A stretch of DNA of 64,000 bases from Chryseobacterium gleum (GTDB lineage: Bacteria; Bacteroidota; Bacteroidia; Flavobacteriales_D; Crocinitomicaceae), in contig CAMAXI010000006.1 in NCBI GenBank assembly GCA_945862165.1, positions 62,001 through 126,000 of the forward strand, read 5' to 3'. The notes under the pieces are model-generated. The model did not search any database. It was not told where the DNA came from and worked only from the letters and a program-made list of their open reading frames with translations. Each line of letters starts with the position of its first letter. Position 1 is the stretch's first letter. Both the position numbers and the translations under genes were made by a program. This document shows positions 49,516 through 59,635 of this stretch, in pieces.

Positions 49516-51804
49516 ATGGAATATTTAGACGGATTAAACAGAAGCCAACGTGAGGCTGTAGAACAAATTGATGGACCAATCATGGTTATTGCAGGAGCTG
49601 GTTCAGGAAAAACACGTGTTCTCACCTACCGTATCGCCCATATGATTAAACAAGGTATCGACCCTTTCAATATTTTAGCGCTAACATTTACCAATAAAGC
49701 AGCAAAAGAAATGACTGAAAGAATTAATGCGATTGTTGGCGGTGGTGAAGCTCGAAATATTACCATGGGAACCTTCCACTCTGTTTTTTCTCGCATTCTA
49801 CGTTTTAATAGTGATCGTTTAGGATATCCTAAAAATTTTACCATATATGACACATCTGACTCCAAGAGTTTGTTAAAGGATATAATTAAAGAATTAAATC
49901 TAGATGATAAGACTTATAAACCAAGTATGGTACTAGGTAGAATTTCCGCTGCCAAGAATAACCTTATCTCTCCAGAGGCCTATGCTCAGAACAAGGAGAT
50001 AATGGATGAAGATAAAATGAGTCGCCGACCAGAAATAAGCAGAGTATATATGACCTATGCAAATCGTTGTTTCAAAGCTGGGGCAATGGATTTTGATGAC
50101 TTACTTTATCAAACAAATGTTCTACTAAGAGATTTTCCAGATGTACTTCAATATTACCAACACAAATTTAAGTATGTATTGGTAGATGAGTATCAGGATA
50201 CCAATTATGCACAATACTTAATTGTAAAAAAATTGGCAGCAGTTTATGAGAATATTTGTGTGGTTGGTGATGATGCTCAAAGTATCTATTCTTTCCGAGG
50301 TGCAAACATTCAAAACATATTAAACTTTAAAAATGACTATCCTGATTTCCGTGTATACAAATTAGAGCAAAACTATCGTAGTACGAAATCAATTGTAGAA
50401 GCTGCGAATAGTGTCATCTCGAAAAATAAAGATCAAATTCAAAAAAATGTTTGGACAGCAAACGAAGACGGAAAACCAATTACAATAATAAAAACATTAA
50501 CAGATAACGAAGAAGGAAAGGTTATTTCCAATAAAATATACGATTTAAAACAAGCAGAAGGATTAACTTACAATGACTTCGCTATTTTATATCGCACCAA
50601 CCGACAATCCAGAGCATTTGAGGAGGCGTTACGAAAATTGAATTTGCCTTATAAAATTTATGGAGGCTTATCATTTTATCAACGTAAAGAGATCAAAGAT
50701 ATTTTAGCATATTTTCGTTTAACAGCTAATCCAAGGGATGAAGAAGCACTGAAACGTGTTGTAAATTACCCCAAACGCGGAATTGGTAAAACATCCATTG
50801 AAAACTTAATCATTGCCTCCAACACTTACCAAGCGAGTATTTGGGATGTCATCAATGACTTCAATCGTTATCCAGTAGCATTGAATGCAACAACCAAAGC
50901 CAAGCTAACAGAATTCGCTACAATGATTGAAAGCTTTCATGTGCAAATCGACAAAATGAAAGCTTATGACCTATCGTATGAAATTGCAAAATCATCTGGT
51001 ATACTAAAAGAGTTACATTCTGAAAAAGACAAAGGACCGGAAGAAGTGGAGCGCTACCAAAATATCGAAGAGCTACTAAATGGTATAAAAGCGTTTACCA
51101 ATAGTAAAGCGGAAGATGAAAATAATACGCTTTCGGAATTCATGATTGATGTTGCTTTATTGACTGATGCAGACAATGAAAAAGAAGATGAAAAAAATCA
51201 CATTACATTAATGACCATACATTCCAGTAAAGGACTAGAATTTCCGCATGTCTATTTAGTTGGATTAGAAGAAAATCTATTTCCATCACAAATGGCATTA
51301 AACACTCGAAGTGAATTAGAGGAAGAAAGACGTTTATTTTATGTCGCGGTTACCCGTGCAGAAAAAACGTGTACGATTTCACATGCTGCTTCGCGTTTTG
51401 TATTTGGATCCTTAACAACCAGCGAACCGAGTCGTTTTATTTCTGAAATAAATAAAGACTATATTCAATACGAAAACCCTTACCAAAACAGAACTGGTGG
51501 TAGGTCCTTGAATTCGAATTCTGGTATTTCGGAACGTACAATATCCCATGGACTAAATCGAACTCCTGAACCAGCACGAAGTTTACGTTCGCTTTCCGAT
51601 GTAACATCAAGACCGAGTAAAAATTCTGGAGAATTAGAATCTACTTTAAAAGTCGGTTACAATGTATTACACGAAAAATTTGGTAAAGGAAAAGTAATTC
51701 GTTTGGAAGGTGCCGGAGCAGAAAAGAAAGCAGTTATATTTTTTCCGCAAGAAGGAAGTAAAACCTTGTTGTTGAAATTTGCGAAATTGGAAGTGTTGGA
51801 TTAA
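49516..51804 (+). CDS. UvrD/PcrA-family 3'-5' DNA helicase
   Basis: A 762-residue superfamily 1A helicase for repair and replication-fork maintenance. Motif I is GAGSGKTRVLTYRI, motif Ia LTFTNKAAKEM, motif II VDEYQDTN, motif III GDDAQSIYSFRGA, motif IV LEQNYRS, motif V TIHSSKGLEFPHVYL and motif VI EERRLFYVAVTRAE. The C-terminal 50 residues (VLHEKFGKGKVIRLEG, then FPQEGSKTLLLKFAKL) form the Tudor-like domain of PcrA that contacts RNA polymerase, which favours PcrA/UvrD over Rep. Confidence 0.95.
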   Translation: MEYLDGLNRSQREAVEQIDGPIMVIAGAGSGKTRVLTYRIAHMIKQGIDPFNILALTFTNKAAKEMTERINAIVGGGEARNITMGTFHSVFSRILRFNSDRLGYPKNFTIYDTSDSKSLLKDIIKELNLDDKTYKPSMVLGRISAAKNNLISPEAYAQNKEIMDEDKMSRRPEISRVYMTYANRCFKAGAMDFDDLLYQTNVLLRDFPDVLQYYQHKFKYVLVDEYQDTNYAQYLIVKKLAAVYENICVVGDDAQSIYSFRGANIQNILNFKNDYPDFRVYKLEQNYRSTKSIVEAANSVISKNKDQIQKNVWTANEDGKPITIIKTLTDNEEGKVISNKIYDLKQAEGLTYNDFAILYRTNRQSRAFEEALRKLNLPYKIYGGLSFYQRKEIKDILAYFRLTANPRDEEALKRVVNYPKRGIGKTSIENLIIASNTYQASIWDVINDFNRYPVALNATTKAKLTEFATMIESFHVQIDKMKAYDLSYEIAKSSGILKELHSEKDKGPEEVERYQNIEELLNGIKAFTNSKAEDENNTLSEFMIDVALLTDADNEKEDEKNHITLMTIHSSKGLEFPHVYLVGLEENLFPSQMALNTRSELEEERRLFYVAVTRAEKTCTISHAASRFVFGSLTTSEPSRFISEINKDYIQYENPYQNRTGGRSLNSNSGISERTISHGLNRTPEPARSLRSLSDVTSRPSKNSGELESTLKVGYNVLHEKFGKGKVIRLEGAGAEKKAVIFFPQEGSKTLLLKFAKLEVLD

Positions 51805-51851
51805 CTTTTTTAGAAAATAGATTCAACAAAAGTAATTTTGAATTCAATAAA

Positions 51852-51890
51852 ACATGCCCCAAATAGTGTCTAACTTTTTGGGGCATGTTC
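51852..51890. terminator. Bidirectional stem between pcrA and rlmB
   Basis: AACATGCCCCAAA (51852-51864) pairs perfectly with TTTGGGGCATGTT (51878-51890) around 13 nt. A U-rich tail follows on the minus strand, so it probably ends rlmB and may also stop pcrA transcription. Confidence 0.75.
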
Positions 51891-51925
51891 AATTCTATCA
51901 GAATCTTTTAATTGTGATGAAATTT

Positions 51926-52723
51926 TTAATATAACTCCTGTCTCAAGCGTTCGTACAAAATCATACCAGTAGCAACACCAACATTTAAAGATGCAATTTG
52001 ACCTTTCATCGGAATACGTGCTTTGATATCACACATTTTAAGAATATCGCTACTTACTCCGTCTTCTTCCGAACCCATCACGATTCCAACCTGCCCACGC
52101 AGATTTACTTCGTATAATGGGACAGCAGATTTTTCCGTACAAGCAACGATTCTAAACCCACTTTGTTGTAAATAGAATAAACTGTCCTTTAAGTTTCCAA
52201 CTTTACATACCGGAATACGATTTAATGCTCCTGCACTCGTTTTGATTGCATCTGGTGTTACTTGAACAGATCCTTTTCCAGGAATTACAATTGCAGTTAC
52301 TCCTTCACATTCTGCTGTTCGCGCAATTGCTCCGAAATTACGTACATCTGTCAAACGATCTAAAAATAAGAAACAAGCTTTTTCTTCCGTTTCAACAGCT
52401 TTATCCACTAGTTCTTCAAAATTAGCATACTCCATTGGAGATAAATATGCAATAACTCCTTGGTGGTTTCCTGTTGTAATTCGATCAAGTCTTTCAATCG
52501 GAACAAACTGAATGAAATAATTTTTGTTTGCAGTTGCTTCTTTTAGCTCAAAAAAGAGCTCTTTTTGCATACCTTTTTGAATCATCAATTTGTTAATCTC
52601 GCGACCAGAATTGATTGCTTCGATTACAGCTCTTACTCCAAAAATTATGTCGTCATTTTCCTTTTCACGAGGAGTATATTTTTCTTCTTTTCTTTGAAAA
52701 GGTTTATCGAATCTTTTTTCCAT
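51926..52723 (-). CDS. rlmB: 23S rRNA (guanosine-2'-O-)-methyltransferase RlmB-like (SpoU family)
   Basis: A 265-residue SPOUT methyltransferase, probably making Gm2251 in the P loop of 23S rRNA. The N-terminal substrate domain (IIFGVRAVIEAINSG) precedes the knotted SAM domain with motif 1 LTDVRNFGAIARTAE, motif 2 IVMGSEEDGVS and motif 3 IPMKGQIASLNVGVA. The first 25 residues are charged and unconserved. The OsmC-family gene ends 15 nt upstream, so the two form an operon. RlmB is favoured over TrmH by the long N-terminal domain. Confidence 0.92.
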   Translation of the reverse strand: MEKRFDKPFQRKEEKYTPREKENDDIIFGVRAVIEAINSGREINKLMIQKGMQKELFFELKEATANKNYFIQFVPIERLDRITTGNHQGVIAYLSPMEYANFEELVDKAVETEEKACFLFLDRLTDVRNFGAIARTAECEGVTAIVIPGKGSVQVTPDAIKTSAGALNRIPVCKVGNLKDSLFYLQQSGFRIVACTEKSAVPLYEVNLRGQVGIVMGSEEDGVSSDILKMCDIKARIPMKGQIASLNVGVATGMILYERLRQELY

Positions 52724-52738
52724 ATTTAAATTTTGGCC

Positions 52739-53146
52739 TTATGCGTTTATAGTTAATTCAACCTCCACATTATCCCCTAAAGTTTTCGCAACTGGGCACG
52801 CTTTACCTGCTGCAATAACATGTTTTGTTTGATTTTCATCCCAACCGTTATCAGAAATATCGATAGTAACAATTAATTTTTCAATTTTACGTGGTGGTAT
52901 TGAAGACATAATTTTAGTGACTTCTGCTTTTCCATGCGTGAACGGTAAGTCGTGTGATTGACAATAAATTCCGATGATCGTCAACATACAGGAAGCATAC
53001 GAAGTCGCAACTAAGTCTGTTGGTGAAAAGGCTTCCCCTTTTCCGTGGTTATCCGTTGGCGCATCCGTCAAAATAGTTGTACCCGAAGCAAGATGTGTTG
53101 CGGAAGTTCTTAAACCTCCTACATATTCAACTTTTGAAGTAATCAT
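52739..53146 (-). CDS. OsmC-family peroxiredoxin-like protein
   Basis: A 135-residue protein of the OsmC/Ohr fold, which reduces organic hydroperoxides with two cysteines. The first lies in SYASCMLTIIG and the second in GKACPVAKTLG, both conserved. The Arg that usually activates the peroxidatic Cys may be R15 in YVGGLRTSATH. It resembles the YhfA/OsmC-like branch more than Ohr. The link to rlmB is positional only. Confidence 0.9.
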   Translation of the reverse strand: MITSKVEYVGGLRTSATHLASGTTILTDAPTDNHGKGEAFSPTDLVATSYASCMLTIIGIYCQSHDLPFTHGKAEVTKIMSSIPPRKIEKLIVTIDISDNGWDENQTKHVIAAGKACPVAKTLGDNVEVELTINA

Positions 53147-53205
53147 AGCTCACTAAATTATAGAATGTAAAATTAGTTCTTTTATGTGATAAACATTGCT
53201 ACTAG

Positions 53206-54102
53206 ATGAAAAACAATAACTTTGATTTAATGAAAAAAATAAAAACCACACTACTTTCCCATACAGACATCCTGCCACTCACCTGTACTAGAACCGGAAC
53301 TTGTTGTCATGGAAATCAAATCTGGATAAACCCATGGGAAGTAAGACAACTAGCAGAAACAAAAAAAATAACAGTAACTGAATTTTGTGCTAAATACACA
53401 GACTTTGGTGGTATACGATTAAAATTTGAGGGAAATATAAATGTAACAGGCAAGAAAAGTTGTTTATTGTATGACCAACAATTTGGATGTAGCGTACATA
53501 CTGGAAGACCTCTCGCTTGTCGCATGTACCCATTAGGCAGACAAATTCAACATGGAGAAACACAGTATATATACCAAGGAGACGAATTTCCATGTTTTAA
53601 AGAATGTCCTGAAGTTAAAACACTTCCTCACTTATCAGTTGGAGAATATTTAAAACAACAAGAAACAACAAAGCATGAACTAGCACAATCAGGTTATTTA
53701 GAAGTCGTGCAAAATTTAGCAGACAACGCTTTTGCATTATTATTGGATACTCCATTAGCTTCATCGGATGATCGAATCACATTAAAAGCTTGGAGAGAAC
53801 TTGGAATGGAAAATCCCGAAACATTATATTGTAAGATTGACAAATTTTGGATGGATGCTTTAATGAATCCACCCATAGAAACGAATGAAGGTTCAATATC
53901 CTTTGTAGAAAAACATAATGAATTTCTTCAGCAGAAAATTCAAGATGTTTTTGGCGGTTTGAACTCTATTCATGAAATTCGTGAAGCATCTATTATTATG
54001 ATGACAATGGCACTTTATCTTGCAATCGCAATTGGGGCAAATGTGAAAGAACTTTCAGAATTTTGGATTGATATTGCCAAAGCAAATGGGGCTTTAGAAT
54101 AA
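53206..54102 (+). CDS. YkgJ-family cysteine-cluster protein
   Basis: A 298-residue protein with the Cys-rich UPF0153/YkgJ pattern: CTRTGTCCHGN near 27-37, then SCLLYDQQFGCSVHTGRPLA and CRMYPLG, then FPCFKECP. These cysteines probably bind an Fe-S or zinc cluster. The C-terminal 150 residues are helical without a recognised domain. No partner gene indicates a substrate. The ATG at 53206 is chosen; a second in-frame ATG eight codons on is possible. Confidence 0.85.
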   Translation: MKNNNFDLMKKIKTTLLSHTDILPLTCTRTGTCCHGNQIWINPWEVRQLAETKKITVTEFCAKYTDFGGIRLKFEGNINVTGKKSCLLYDQQFGCSVHTGRPLACRMYPLGRQIQHGETQYIYQGDEFPCFKECPEVKTLPHLSVGEYLKQQETTKHELAQSGYLEVVQNLADNAFALLLDTPLASSDDRITLKAWRELGMENPETLYCKIDKFWMDALMNPPIETNEGSISFVEKHNEFLQQKIQDVFGGLNSIHEIREASIIMMTMALYLAIAIGANVKELSEFWIDIAKANGALE

Positions 54103-54167
54103 CACATATCAACAATTCAATCTTATTAACTGTTTATATTTCTCCAAAATCAAGATTTTACTTGGCT

Positions 54168-54194
54168 TATCTTTGTACAAATACTTGTACAAAT
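54168..54194 (+). promoter_or_regulatory. lipA -7 element with two TTGTACAA palindromes
   Basis: TATCTTTG (54168-54175) is followed by TTGTACAAAT at 54173-54182 and again at 54185-54194, exactly 12 nt apart. The second copy overlaps the ATG. The arrangement fits a dimeric operator covering the transcription start. Confidence 0.55.
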
Positions 54195-55074
54195 GAGCGA
54201 GATTATCAACAAAGACGACCAACCTATTCGTATTAAAAAACCAAATTGGTTACGTGTAAAATTACCTATCGGTGAAAATTACAAGAAAGTTCGTGCTTTA
54301 GTTGATGAGCATAAATTACATACTATTTGTGAGAGTGGTAGTTGTCCAAATATGGGTGAATGTTGGGGGGAAGGAACTGCTACATTTATGATCCTTGGAA
54401 ATATCTGTACACGTAGTTGTGGATTTTGTGCTGTCCAAACAGGCAAACCATTAGCGGCAGATTTATTGGAGCCAAATCGAGTTGCCAATAGTGTAAAAAC
54501 AATGGGCGTAAAACATGCTGTAATAACCTCTGTAGATCGTGATGACTTGAAAGATGGTGGATCTGAAATTTGGGCAGAAACAGTCAATGCAATCCGCAAA
54601 GAATCCCCTGGTACAACCTTAGAAACCTTGATTCCTGATTTTATGGGAAAATGGGAAAATCTTCAAAATATTATCGATGTAGCTCCAGAAATTGTTTCTC
54701 ACAATTTAGAAACTGTTAGACGATTAACCAAACAAGTTAGAATACAAGCAAAATATGACCGTAGTTTAGAAGTCTTATTTCGATTGAAAAAAGGAGGAAT
54801 GCGAACGAAATCCGGAGTAATGTTAGGACTTGGAGAAAGTCATGAAGAAGTAATTGAAACCATGGAAGATTTACGCAGTGTTCAAGTAGATATACTAACA
54901 CTTGGTCAATACTTACAACCTACTCCAAAACATCTTCCAGTTGTAGAATTTATCACTCCAGCACGCTTTGAAGAATACAAAGAATTAGGCTTAAAAATGG
55001 GATTTAGATATGTAGAAAGTGGACCGTTAGTTAGATCATCCTATCATGCTGAAAGACATATTTTTGAATTATAG
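54193..55074 (+). CDS. lipA: Lipoyl synthase
   Basis: A 293-residue radical-SAM enzyme that inserts two sulfurs into protein-bound octanoyl groups. The auxiliary 4Fe-4S cluster ligands are in [12 protein letters not shown], the SAM cluster in CTRSCGFC, and the C-terminal Ser ligand in RSSYHAE. All motifs are intact. lpdA, encoding a lipoamide-using enzyme, lies 494 nt downstream on the same strand, a functional pairing. An AT-rich stem (ATAGTTTTT/AAAAACTAT, 55071-55097) overlapping the stop may end the transcript. Confidence 0.97.
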   Translation: MSEIINKDDQPIRIKKPNWLRVKLPIGENYKKVRALVDEHKLHTICESGSCPNMGECWGEGTATFMILGNICTRSCGFCAVQTGKPLAADLLEPNRVANSVKTMGVKHAVITSVDRDDLKDGGSEIWAETVNAIRKESPGTTLETLIPDFMGKWENLQNIIDVAPEIVSHNLETVRRLTKQVRIQAKYDRSLEVLFRLKKGGMRTKSGVMLGLGESHEEVIETMEDLRSVQVDILTLGQYLQPTPKHLPVVEFITPARFEEYKELGLKMGFRYVESGPLVRSSYHAERHIFEL

Positions 55075-55568
55075 TTTTTAAAGTTAATAAAAACTATAGT
55101 TTATCAATAATAAATTATTAATAACTTGTTAATTAATCATACTTATCTAAAGTTTTAAATTAGCATTTAGTATAAAATTCCTTAATTAACAAATTATAAA
55201 CAGTTTTCAATTTAAAATTGTGCTGATTTATGAAGTAGAATTCACCTATGTTTAGAATTCTCGATTTTTCAACTCAAAATCCTATTTTACGTTGAAAAAA
55301 TAAGCGAAAAATGAAAAAAAAATCGTTTTTCACAATTTTCTTCTCACTTCTAAAAATCAATTATAAGTGAGTAAAATCAATACTTTTAGGCTAAAAATAA
55401 CTGACAACTTCTTCTTTAGAATCGAAAATTTGAAGTTAAATTTTAAAAGTCGCACAAATACCTTGTTAAAAACGCATAAAAAAGTATTACACTACACGAT
55501 TTTTATCGTAATCCCGGCTATCTAAACAAACTTAAATTCTAACTTTGCACTTTTAAAAATCAAATAAG
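55075..55568. other. Gene-less 494-bp AT-rich region between lipA and lpdA
   Basis: No open frame, RNA gene or strong repeat is visible. It holds the weak lipA stem at its left end, AT-rich homopolymer runs in the middle, and the lpdA -7 element near the right end. Confidence 0.7.
55540..55547 (+). promoter_or_regulatory. Promoter -7 element of lpdA
   Basis: TAACTTTG matches TAnnTTTG, 21 nt before the ATG. No -33 match at the expected spacing. Confidence 0.5.
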
Positions 55569-56972
55569 ATGAGTTCATACGACGTTGCCATTATTGGATC
55601 AGGACCTGGAGGATATGTTGCTGCAATACGTTGCGCACAATTAGGTTTTAAAACAGCATTAATTGAAAAATACGACACATTAGGAGGAACATGCTTAAAC
55701 GTTGGTTGTATACCTTCAAAAGCGCTTTTAGATTCTTCGGAACATTTCCATAATGCAAAACATACATTTTCAACGCATGGTATCGGATTAGAAAATCTTA
55801 CTGCGGACATCAACCAAATGGTAAAACGTAAAGAGGAAGTAATCAACCAAACGTGCAGTGGTATTAAATTTCTAATGGATAAAAATAAAATAACTGTTAT
55901 TCACGGAACAGGTTCATTTGTTTCTAACACAAAAATTTCAGTTAAAAAAGCGGATGGTTATGAAGAAATTATCGAAGCAAAAAATTCGATTATAGCAACT
56001 GGGTCTAAACCAAACTTTTTTCCTGGTATGGAACCAGATAAAAAACGAATCATCACATCTACAGAAGCTTTAAAAATGACTGAAATCCCTAAAAAGATGT
56101 TAGTGATTGGTGGTGGAGTTATCGGTTTAGAATTAGGGTCTGTTTACGGTAGATTAGGGACTGAAATTCAAGTAATTGAATTTGCGGATTCCATTATCCC
56201 AACGATGGATAAATCATTAGGAAAAGAATTATCAAAAGTACTTAAGAAAGAGGGCTTTAAATTCCACATGGAACATAAAGTTCAAGGTGTTGTAAACAAT
56301 GGAGATTCTGTAACTTTAAAAGCTTTAAATAAAAAAGGAGAAGAGGTAATTTTTGAAGCGGATTATTGTTTAGTAGCAGTTGGAAGAAAGGCATTTACAA
56401 ATGGATTAGGTCTAGAAAACACAGGAATAATAGTAAACAATAGAGGTCAAGTAGAAGTAAATGATCATTTACAAACTGCTGTTCCTAACATCTATGCAAT
56501 TGGTGATGTAGTTAGAGGTGCAATGCTCGCACACAAGGCTGAAGAAGAAGGAGTTTATGTAGCAGAATTGATAGCAGGACAAAAACCGCATATCAATTAC
56601 AACTTAATACCAGGAGTTGTGTATACTTGGCCAGAAGTTGCTGCAGTTGGTAAAACGGAAGAAGAATTAAAAGCAGCGAACATTGAATATAAAGTAGGTA
56701 ATTTCCCTATCAAGGCTTTAGGAAGAGCAAGAGCAAGTATGGACACTGCAGGATTTATTAAAATATTGGCAGATAAAACTACAGATGAAGTATTAGGCGT
56801 TCATATGATTGCACCACGCGCAGCGGATTTAATAATGGAAGCAGTAGTTGCAATGGAGTATAGAGCATCTGCCGAAGATATCTCTCGTATTTGTCATCCA
56901 CACCCAACCTATTCAGAAGGAGTTAAAGAAGCAGCTTTAGATGCAACCGAAGCTAGAGCACTTCACATATAA
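55569..56972 (+). CDS. lpdA: Dihydrolipoyl dehydrogenase
   Basis: A 467-residue flavoenzyme (E3) that reoxidises dihydrolipoamide in 2-oxoacid dehydrogenase and glycine-cleavage complexes. FAD motif IIGSGPGGYVAAI, redox pair GGTCLNVGCIPSK, NAD motif VIGGGVIGLELGSVYGRLG, second FAD motif YAIGDVVRGAMLAHKAEEEG, and the His-Glu dyad in CHPHPTYSE are all present. No E1 or E2 gene is nearby. It is followed by its own terminator. Confidence 0.97.
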   Translation: MSSYDVAIIGSGPGGYVAAIRCAQLGFKTALIEKYDTLGGTCLNVGCIPSKALLDSSEHFHNAKHTFSTHGIGLENLTADINQMVKRKEEVINQTCSGIKFLMDKNKITVIHGTGSFVSNTKISVKKADGYEEIIEAKNSIIATGSKPNFFPGMEPDKKRIITSTEALKMTEIPKKMLVIGGGVIGLELGSVYGRLGTEIQVIEFADSIIPTMDKSLGKELSKVLKKEGFKFHMEHKVQGVVNNGDSVTLKALNKKGEEVIFEADYCLVAVGRKAFTNGLGLENTGIIVNNRGQVEVNDHLQTAVPNIYAIGDVVRGAMLAHKAEEEGVYVAELIAGQKPHINYNLIPGVVYTWPEVAAVGKTEEELKAANIEYKVGNFPIKALGRARASMDTAGFIKILADKTTDEVLGVHMIAPRAADLIMEAVVAMEYRASAEDISRICHPHPTYSEGVKEAALDATEARALHI

Positions 56973-56993
56973 CAAATTATCAATGAATCTATT

Positions 56994-57027
56994 TAAGGGT
57001 AAATGAAAATTTACCCTTATTTATTTT
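56994..57027 (+). terminator. Intrinsic terminator of lpdA
   Basis: TAAGGGTAAAT (56994-57004) pairs with ATTTACCCTTA (57009-57019) around a GAAA loop, followed by a T-rich run. Confidence 0.88.
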
Positions 57028-57040
57028 AAGATCTTTATGT

Positions 57041-58060
57041 ATGAAAAAAACCGGAGTTTTATTATTACAATTAGGAACACCAGATAGTCCAAGCACATCT
57101 GATGTCAGACGTTATTTAAACGAATTTTTAAATGACCCTCGTGTTATTGATTTACCTTGGTTAGGTCGAAAACTTCTAGTAAATGGTATTATTGTTCCTT
57201 TTCGTGCACCTAAATCAGCAAAGATTTATAAGAAATTATGGAATCATGGTAATGGAAAATCGCCACTTTTAGATTATTCTGAAAAAGTCCAAGTCTTATT
57301 ACAACAGCAATTTCAGAAGGAAAATATAACCGTTGAAATGGCGATGCGATATCAAAATCCTTCGATGGAAGTTGTATTAGATAAGATGCATCAAGCTAAT
57401 TATGATCAAATTATAATTATTCCATTATTCCCTCAATATGCAAGTGCTTCAAGTGGTTCTGCCATTGAAAAAGCAATGAATATTCTTCGAAAATGGTGGG
57501 TAGTCCCAGAATTAAAAATTGTTTCTCAATTCTACGATAATCCAGATTATATATCATCGATCATCGAAAGATCAAAAGAATTTAAACTATCCGACTTCGA
57601 CCATATCTTATTCTCATACCACGGCTTACCAGAACGTCATGTAGACAAAGTATATAACGACGGTTTATGTGAAGACCAACCTTGTGAAGCAGAAATTAAC
57701 GAATACAATAAATTATGTTATAAGGCTACTTGCTATGCAACAACACGATTAATTGCAAATCAATTAGGTATAACAGAAAAAGACTATACAGTATGTTTTC
57801 AATCTCGTTTAGACAAGAAATGGCTACATCCATTTTCTGACAAAATAGTTGAAGAACAAGGAAAAAAAGGAGCGAAAAAATTGTTAGTATTTAGCCCTGC
57901 ATTTATCGCGGATTGTTTAGAAACAATTGTCGAAATAGGCGAAGAATATCAAGAGATTTTTGAAGAGTTCGGTGGAGAAAAAGTACAATTAGTACCCAGT
58001 TCTAACGACCATCCACTTTTTATAAATTGTTTAGAAACATTAGTGAGAGAAAGATTGTAG
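57041..58060 (+). CDS. hemH: Ferrochelatase
   Basis: A 339-residue enzyme inserting ferrous iron into protoporphyrin IX, the last step of haem synthesis. The N-terminal LLQLGTPDSPSTSDVRRYLN, the catalytic His in FSYHGLPERHV and the acidic site ADCLETIVEIGEE are conserved. The CEDQPCEAEINEY segment and a third cysteine in YKATCYATT resemble insertions of metal-ligand type seen in some ferrochelatases. No haem neighbours are present. Confidence 0.96.
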   Translation: MKKTGVLLLQLGTPDSPSTSDVRRYLNEFLNDPRVIDLPWLGRKLLVNGIIVPFRAPKSAKIYKKLWNHGNGKSPLLDYSEKVQVLLQQQFQKENITVEMAMRYQNPSMEVVLDKMHQANYDQIIIIPLFPQYASASSGSAIEKAMNILRKWWVVPELKIVSQFYDNPDYISSIIERSKEFKLSDFDHILFSYHGLPERHVDKVYNDGLCEDQPCEAEINEYNKLCYKATCYATTRLIANQLGITEKDYTVCFQSRLDKKWLHPFSDKIVEEQGKKGAKKLLVFSPAFIADCLETIVEIGEEYQEIFEEFGGEKVQLVPSSNDHPLFINCLETLVRERL

Positions 58061-58159
58061 TTGTAATTTTAAGACATAAATAGAAAAGAATAAAGAATCT
58101 AAATTGGGATAAAATGGGAAGCTGCGTCTTTCCCCTCTTTGATCAAAATCTTTGTACTA

Positions 58160-58885
58160 TTAAGCTATTACAACTGCTAAAGCAACACCAACGATAATAC
58201 TCAACAATTTCATCAAATTAAATCGATGATTTTCACTAGCCTCAAAAATTATTGTTGTAGAAATATGTAAAAACATACCAACAACAATGGCAAGTAGTAT
58301 ATTCATCGAAAACATATCGATAGCATTATGAGCAATTTTTCCAAAAAGTAAACCTAGAGGTGTCATACACGCAAAAGTCATAAGGATAATCCAAGATTTT
58401 TTATTTGTAATTCCTGATCCCTTTAGCAAAGTCATTAAAGCGATGGCAACAGGAGTCTGGTGAAACAAAATTCCTAGTAACAAGGATTGTCCTGACATAT
58501 GACTATGATGGGCATGTATTTCCCCTCCTGCTAATGGGATACCTTCAATAAAAGAATGAACGGACAAAGAAAAAAACAAAGCCCAAGGAATTCTGTGATT
58601 TTTGTGAATATGAATATGTCCATGTTCTATCCCTCCTGAAAAATATTCTAAAAATAATTGAATTAAAAAACCAATCAAAATAAATAAACCGATACTATAT
58701 TTAGATTCTGATTCATATAATTCAGGTAAAAAATGAACAAATGCGATCGATAATAAAAAACCACCACTAAAAGCTAACATAATCTTAATCAGCTTTTTTT
58801 GTTTAAGTCCATCCATCAAGGAAACAATTATTCCTCCCAAAAAAACAGCAAAAATCAACAACAAAATATTAAAAAGATCCATCAT
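58160..58885 (-). CDS. ZIP-family divalent metal transporter
   Basis: A 241-residue inner-membrane protein with about eight helices. TM4 carries HSFIEGIPLAGG and TM5 FHQTPVAIAL, the paired motifs that form the ZIP metal site; a His-rich loop (EHGHIHIHKNH) and a second His cluster (HAHHSHMSG) flank them. Zinc or iron uptake is likely; the metal cannot be told from sequence. The first codons overlap the end of the methyltransferase gene by 4 nt. Confidence 0.9.
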   Translation of the reverse strand: MMDLFNILLLIFAVFLGGIIVSLMDGLKQKKLIKIMLAFSGGFLLSIAFVHFLPELYESESKYSIGLFILIGFLIQLFLEYFSGGIEHGHIHIHKNHRIPWALFFSLSVHSFIEGIPLAGGEIHAHHSHMSGQSLLLGILFHQTPVAIALMTLLKGSGITNKKSWIILMTFACMTPLGLLFGKIAHNAIDMFSMNILLAIVVGMFLHISTTIIFEASENHRFNLMKLLSIIVGVALAVVIA

Positions 58886-59628
58886 AATTTTCGTGCAATT
58901 ATAATTAAACGATCTGAAGTTCCTCCATTAAATGTGTTTAGTTGAAAATCACCAAAAACTTTCTCAATTTTGAAATTTGTTTCTTTTAACATATTGTGAA
59001 AATCATCAAATGTAAAACCACGAACGGATTCTTGAAAATTATATACTTGACCTTGGTCCGTAAAAGAGATATTTTTATTTATAAACTTACCATCGAATTC
59101 ACGTTTTAATTTAAATTCGATATTGTCTTCTACCTTAATCTCTTCTTTTACAAGGGAATTTAACGTTTTTGTTACATTCATAAAATCGATTACTAACAAA
59201 CCATTCGTATGTAACATTTCATAAATAGATCTTAATACCTTAAAATTATCTTCTTCAATTTCAAAATAACCAAAACTGGTGAAAAGATTAAAAACAACAT
59301 CAAAACTTTCATTATCAATCACTTCACGCATATCGTGTTCTTGAAACTTTAAATGATTATTTTGAAAATGCGTGGCACTTTGAATACTTTGCGGAGACAA
59401 ATCAACCCCTAATACTTTTAAACCTAAATTATTAAGTGTTATAGAATGTCTACCTTTTCCACACGCTAAATCTAAGACATACTCATTGGATAAATTCAAG
59501 TATTTATATAAATTGGAAATAAACAATTCAGCTTCTGACTCGTTTCTGTTTTTATAGAGAGAATGGTAATATTTGGTATCAAACCAAGTACTAAACCATG
59601 CTTTATTTTGATCAACTTTATCCGACAT
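58882..59628 (-). CDS. Class I SAM-dependent methyltransferase
   Basis: A 248-residue protein. Motif I is VLDLACGKGRHSITL, the acidic residue after strand 2 is in VLGVDLSPQSI, and motif III-like FDVVFNLFTSFGYFE leads to LVIDFMNV. The N-terminus AWFSTWFDTKYYHSLYKNR is typical of a family annotated as methyltransferase domain 25/11. The substrate is unknown. It is the first gene of a two-gene operon with the ZIP transporter. Confidence 0.88.
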   Translation of the reverse strand: MSDKVDQNKAWFSTWFDTKYYHSLYKNRNESEAELFISNLYKYLNLSNEYVLDLACGKGRHSITLNNLGLKVLGVDLSPQSIQSATHFQNNHLKFQEHDMREVIDNESFDVVFNLFTSFGYFEIEEDNFKVLRSIYEMLHTNGLLVIDFMNVTKTLNSLVKEEIKVEDNIEFKLKREFDGKFINKNISFTDQGQVYNFQESVRGFTFDDFHNMLKETNFKIEKVFGDFQLNTFNGGTSDRLIIIARKL

Positions 59629-59635
59629 ATTACTA

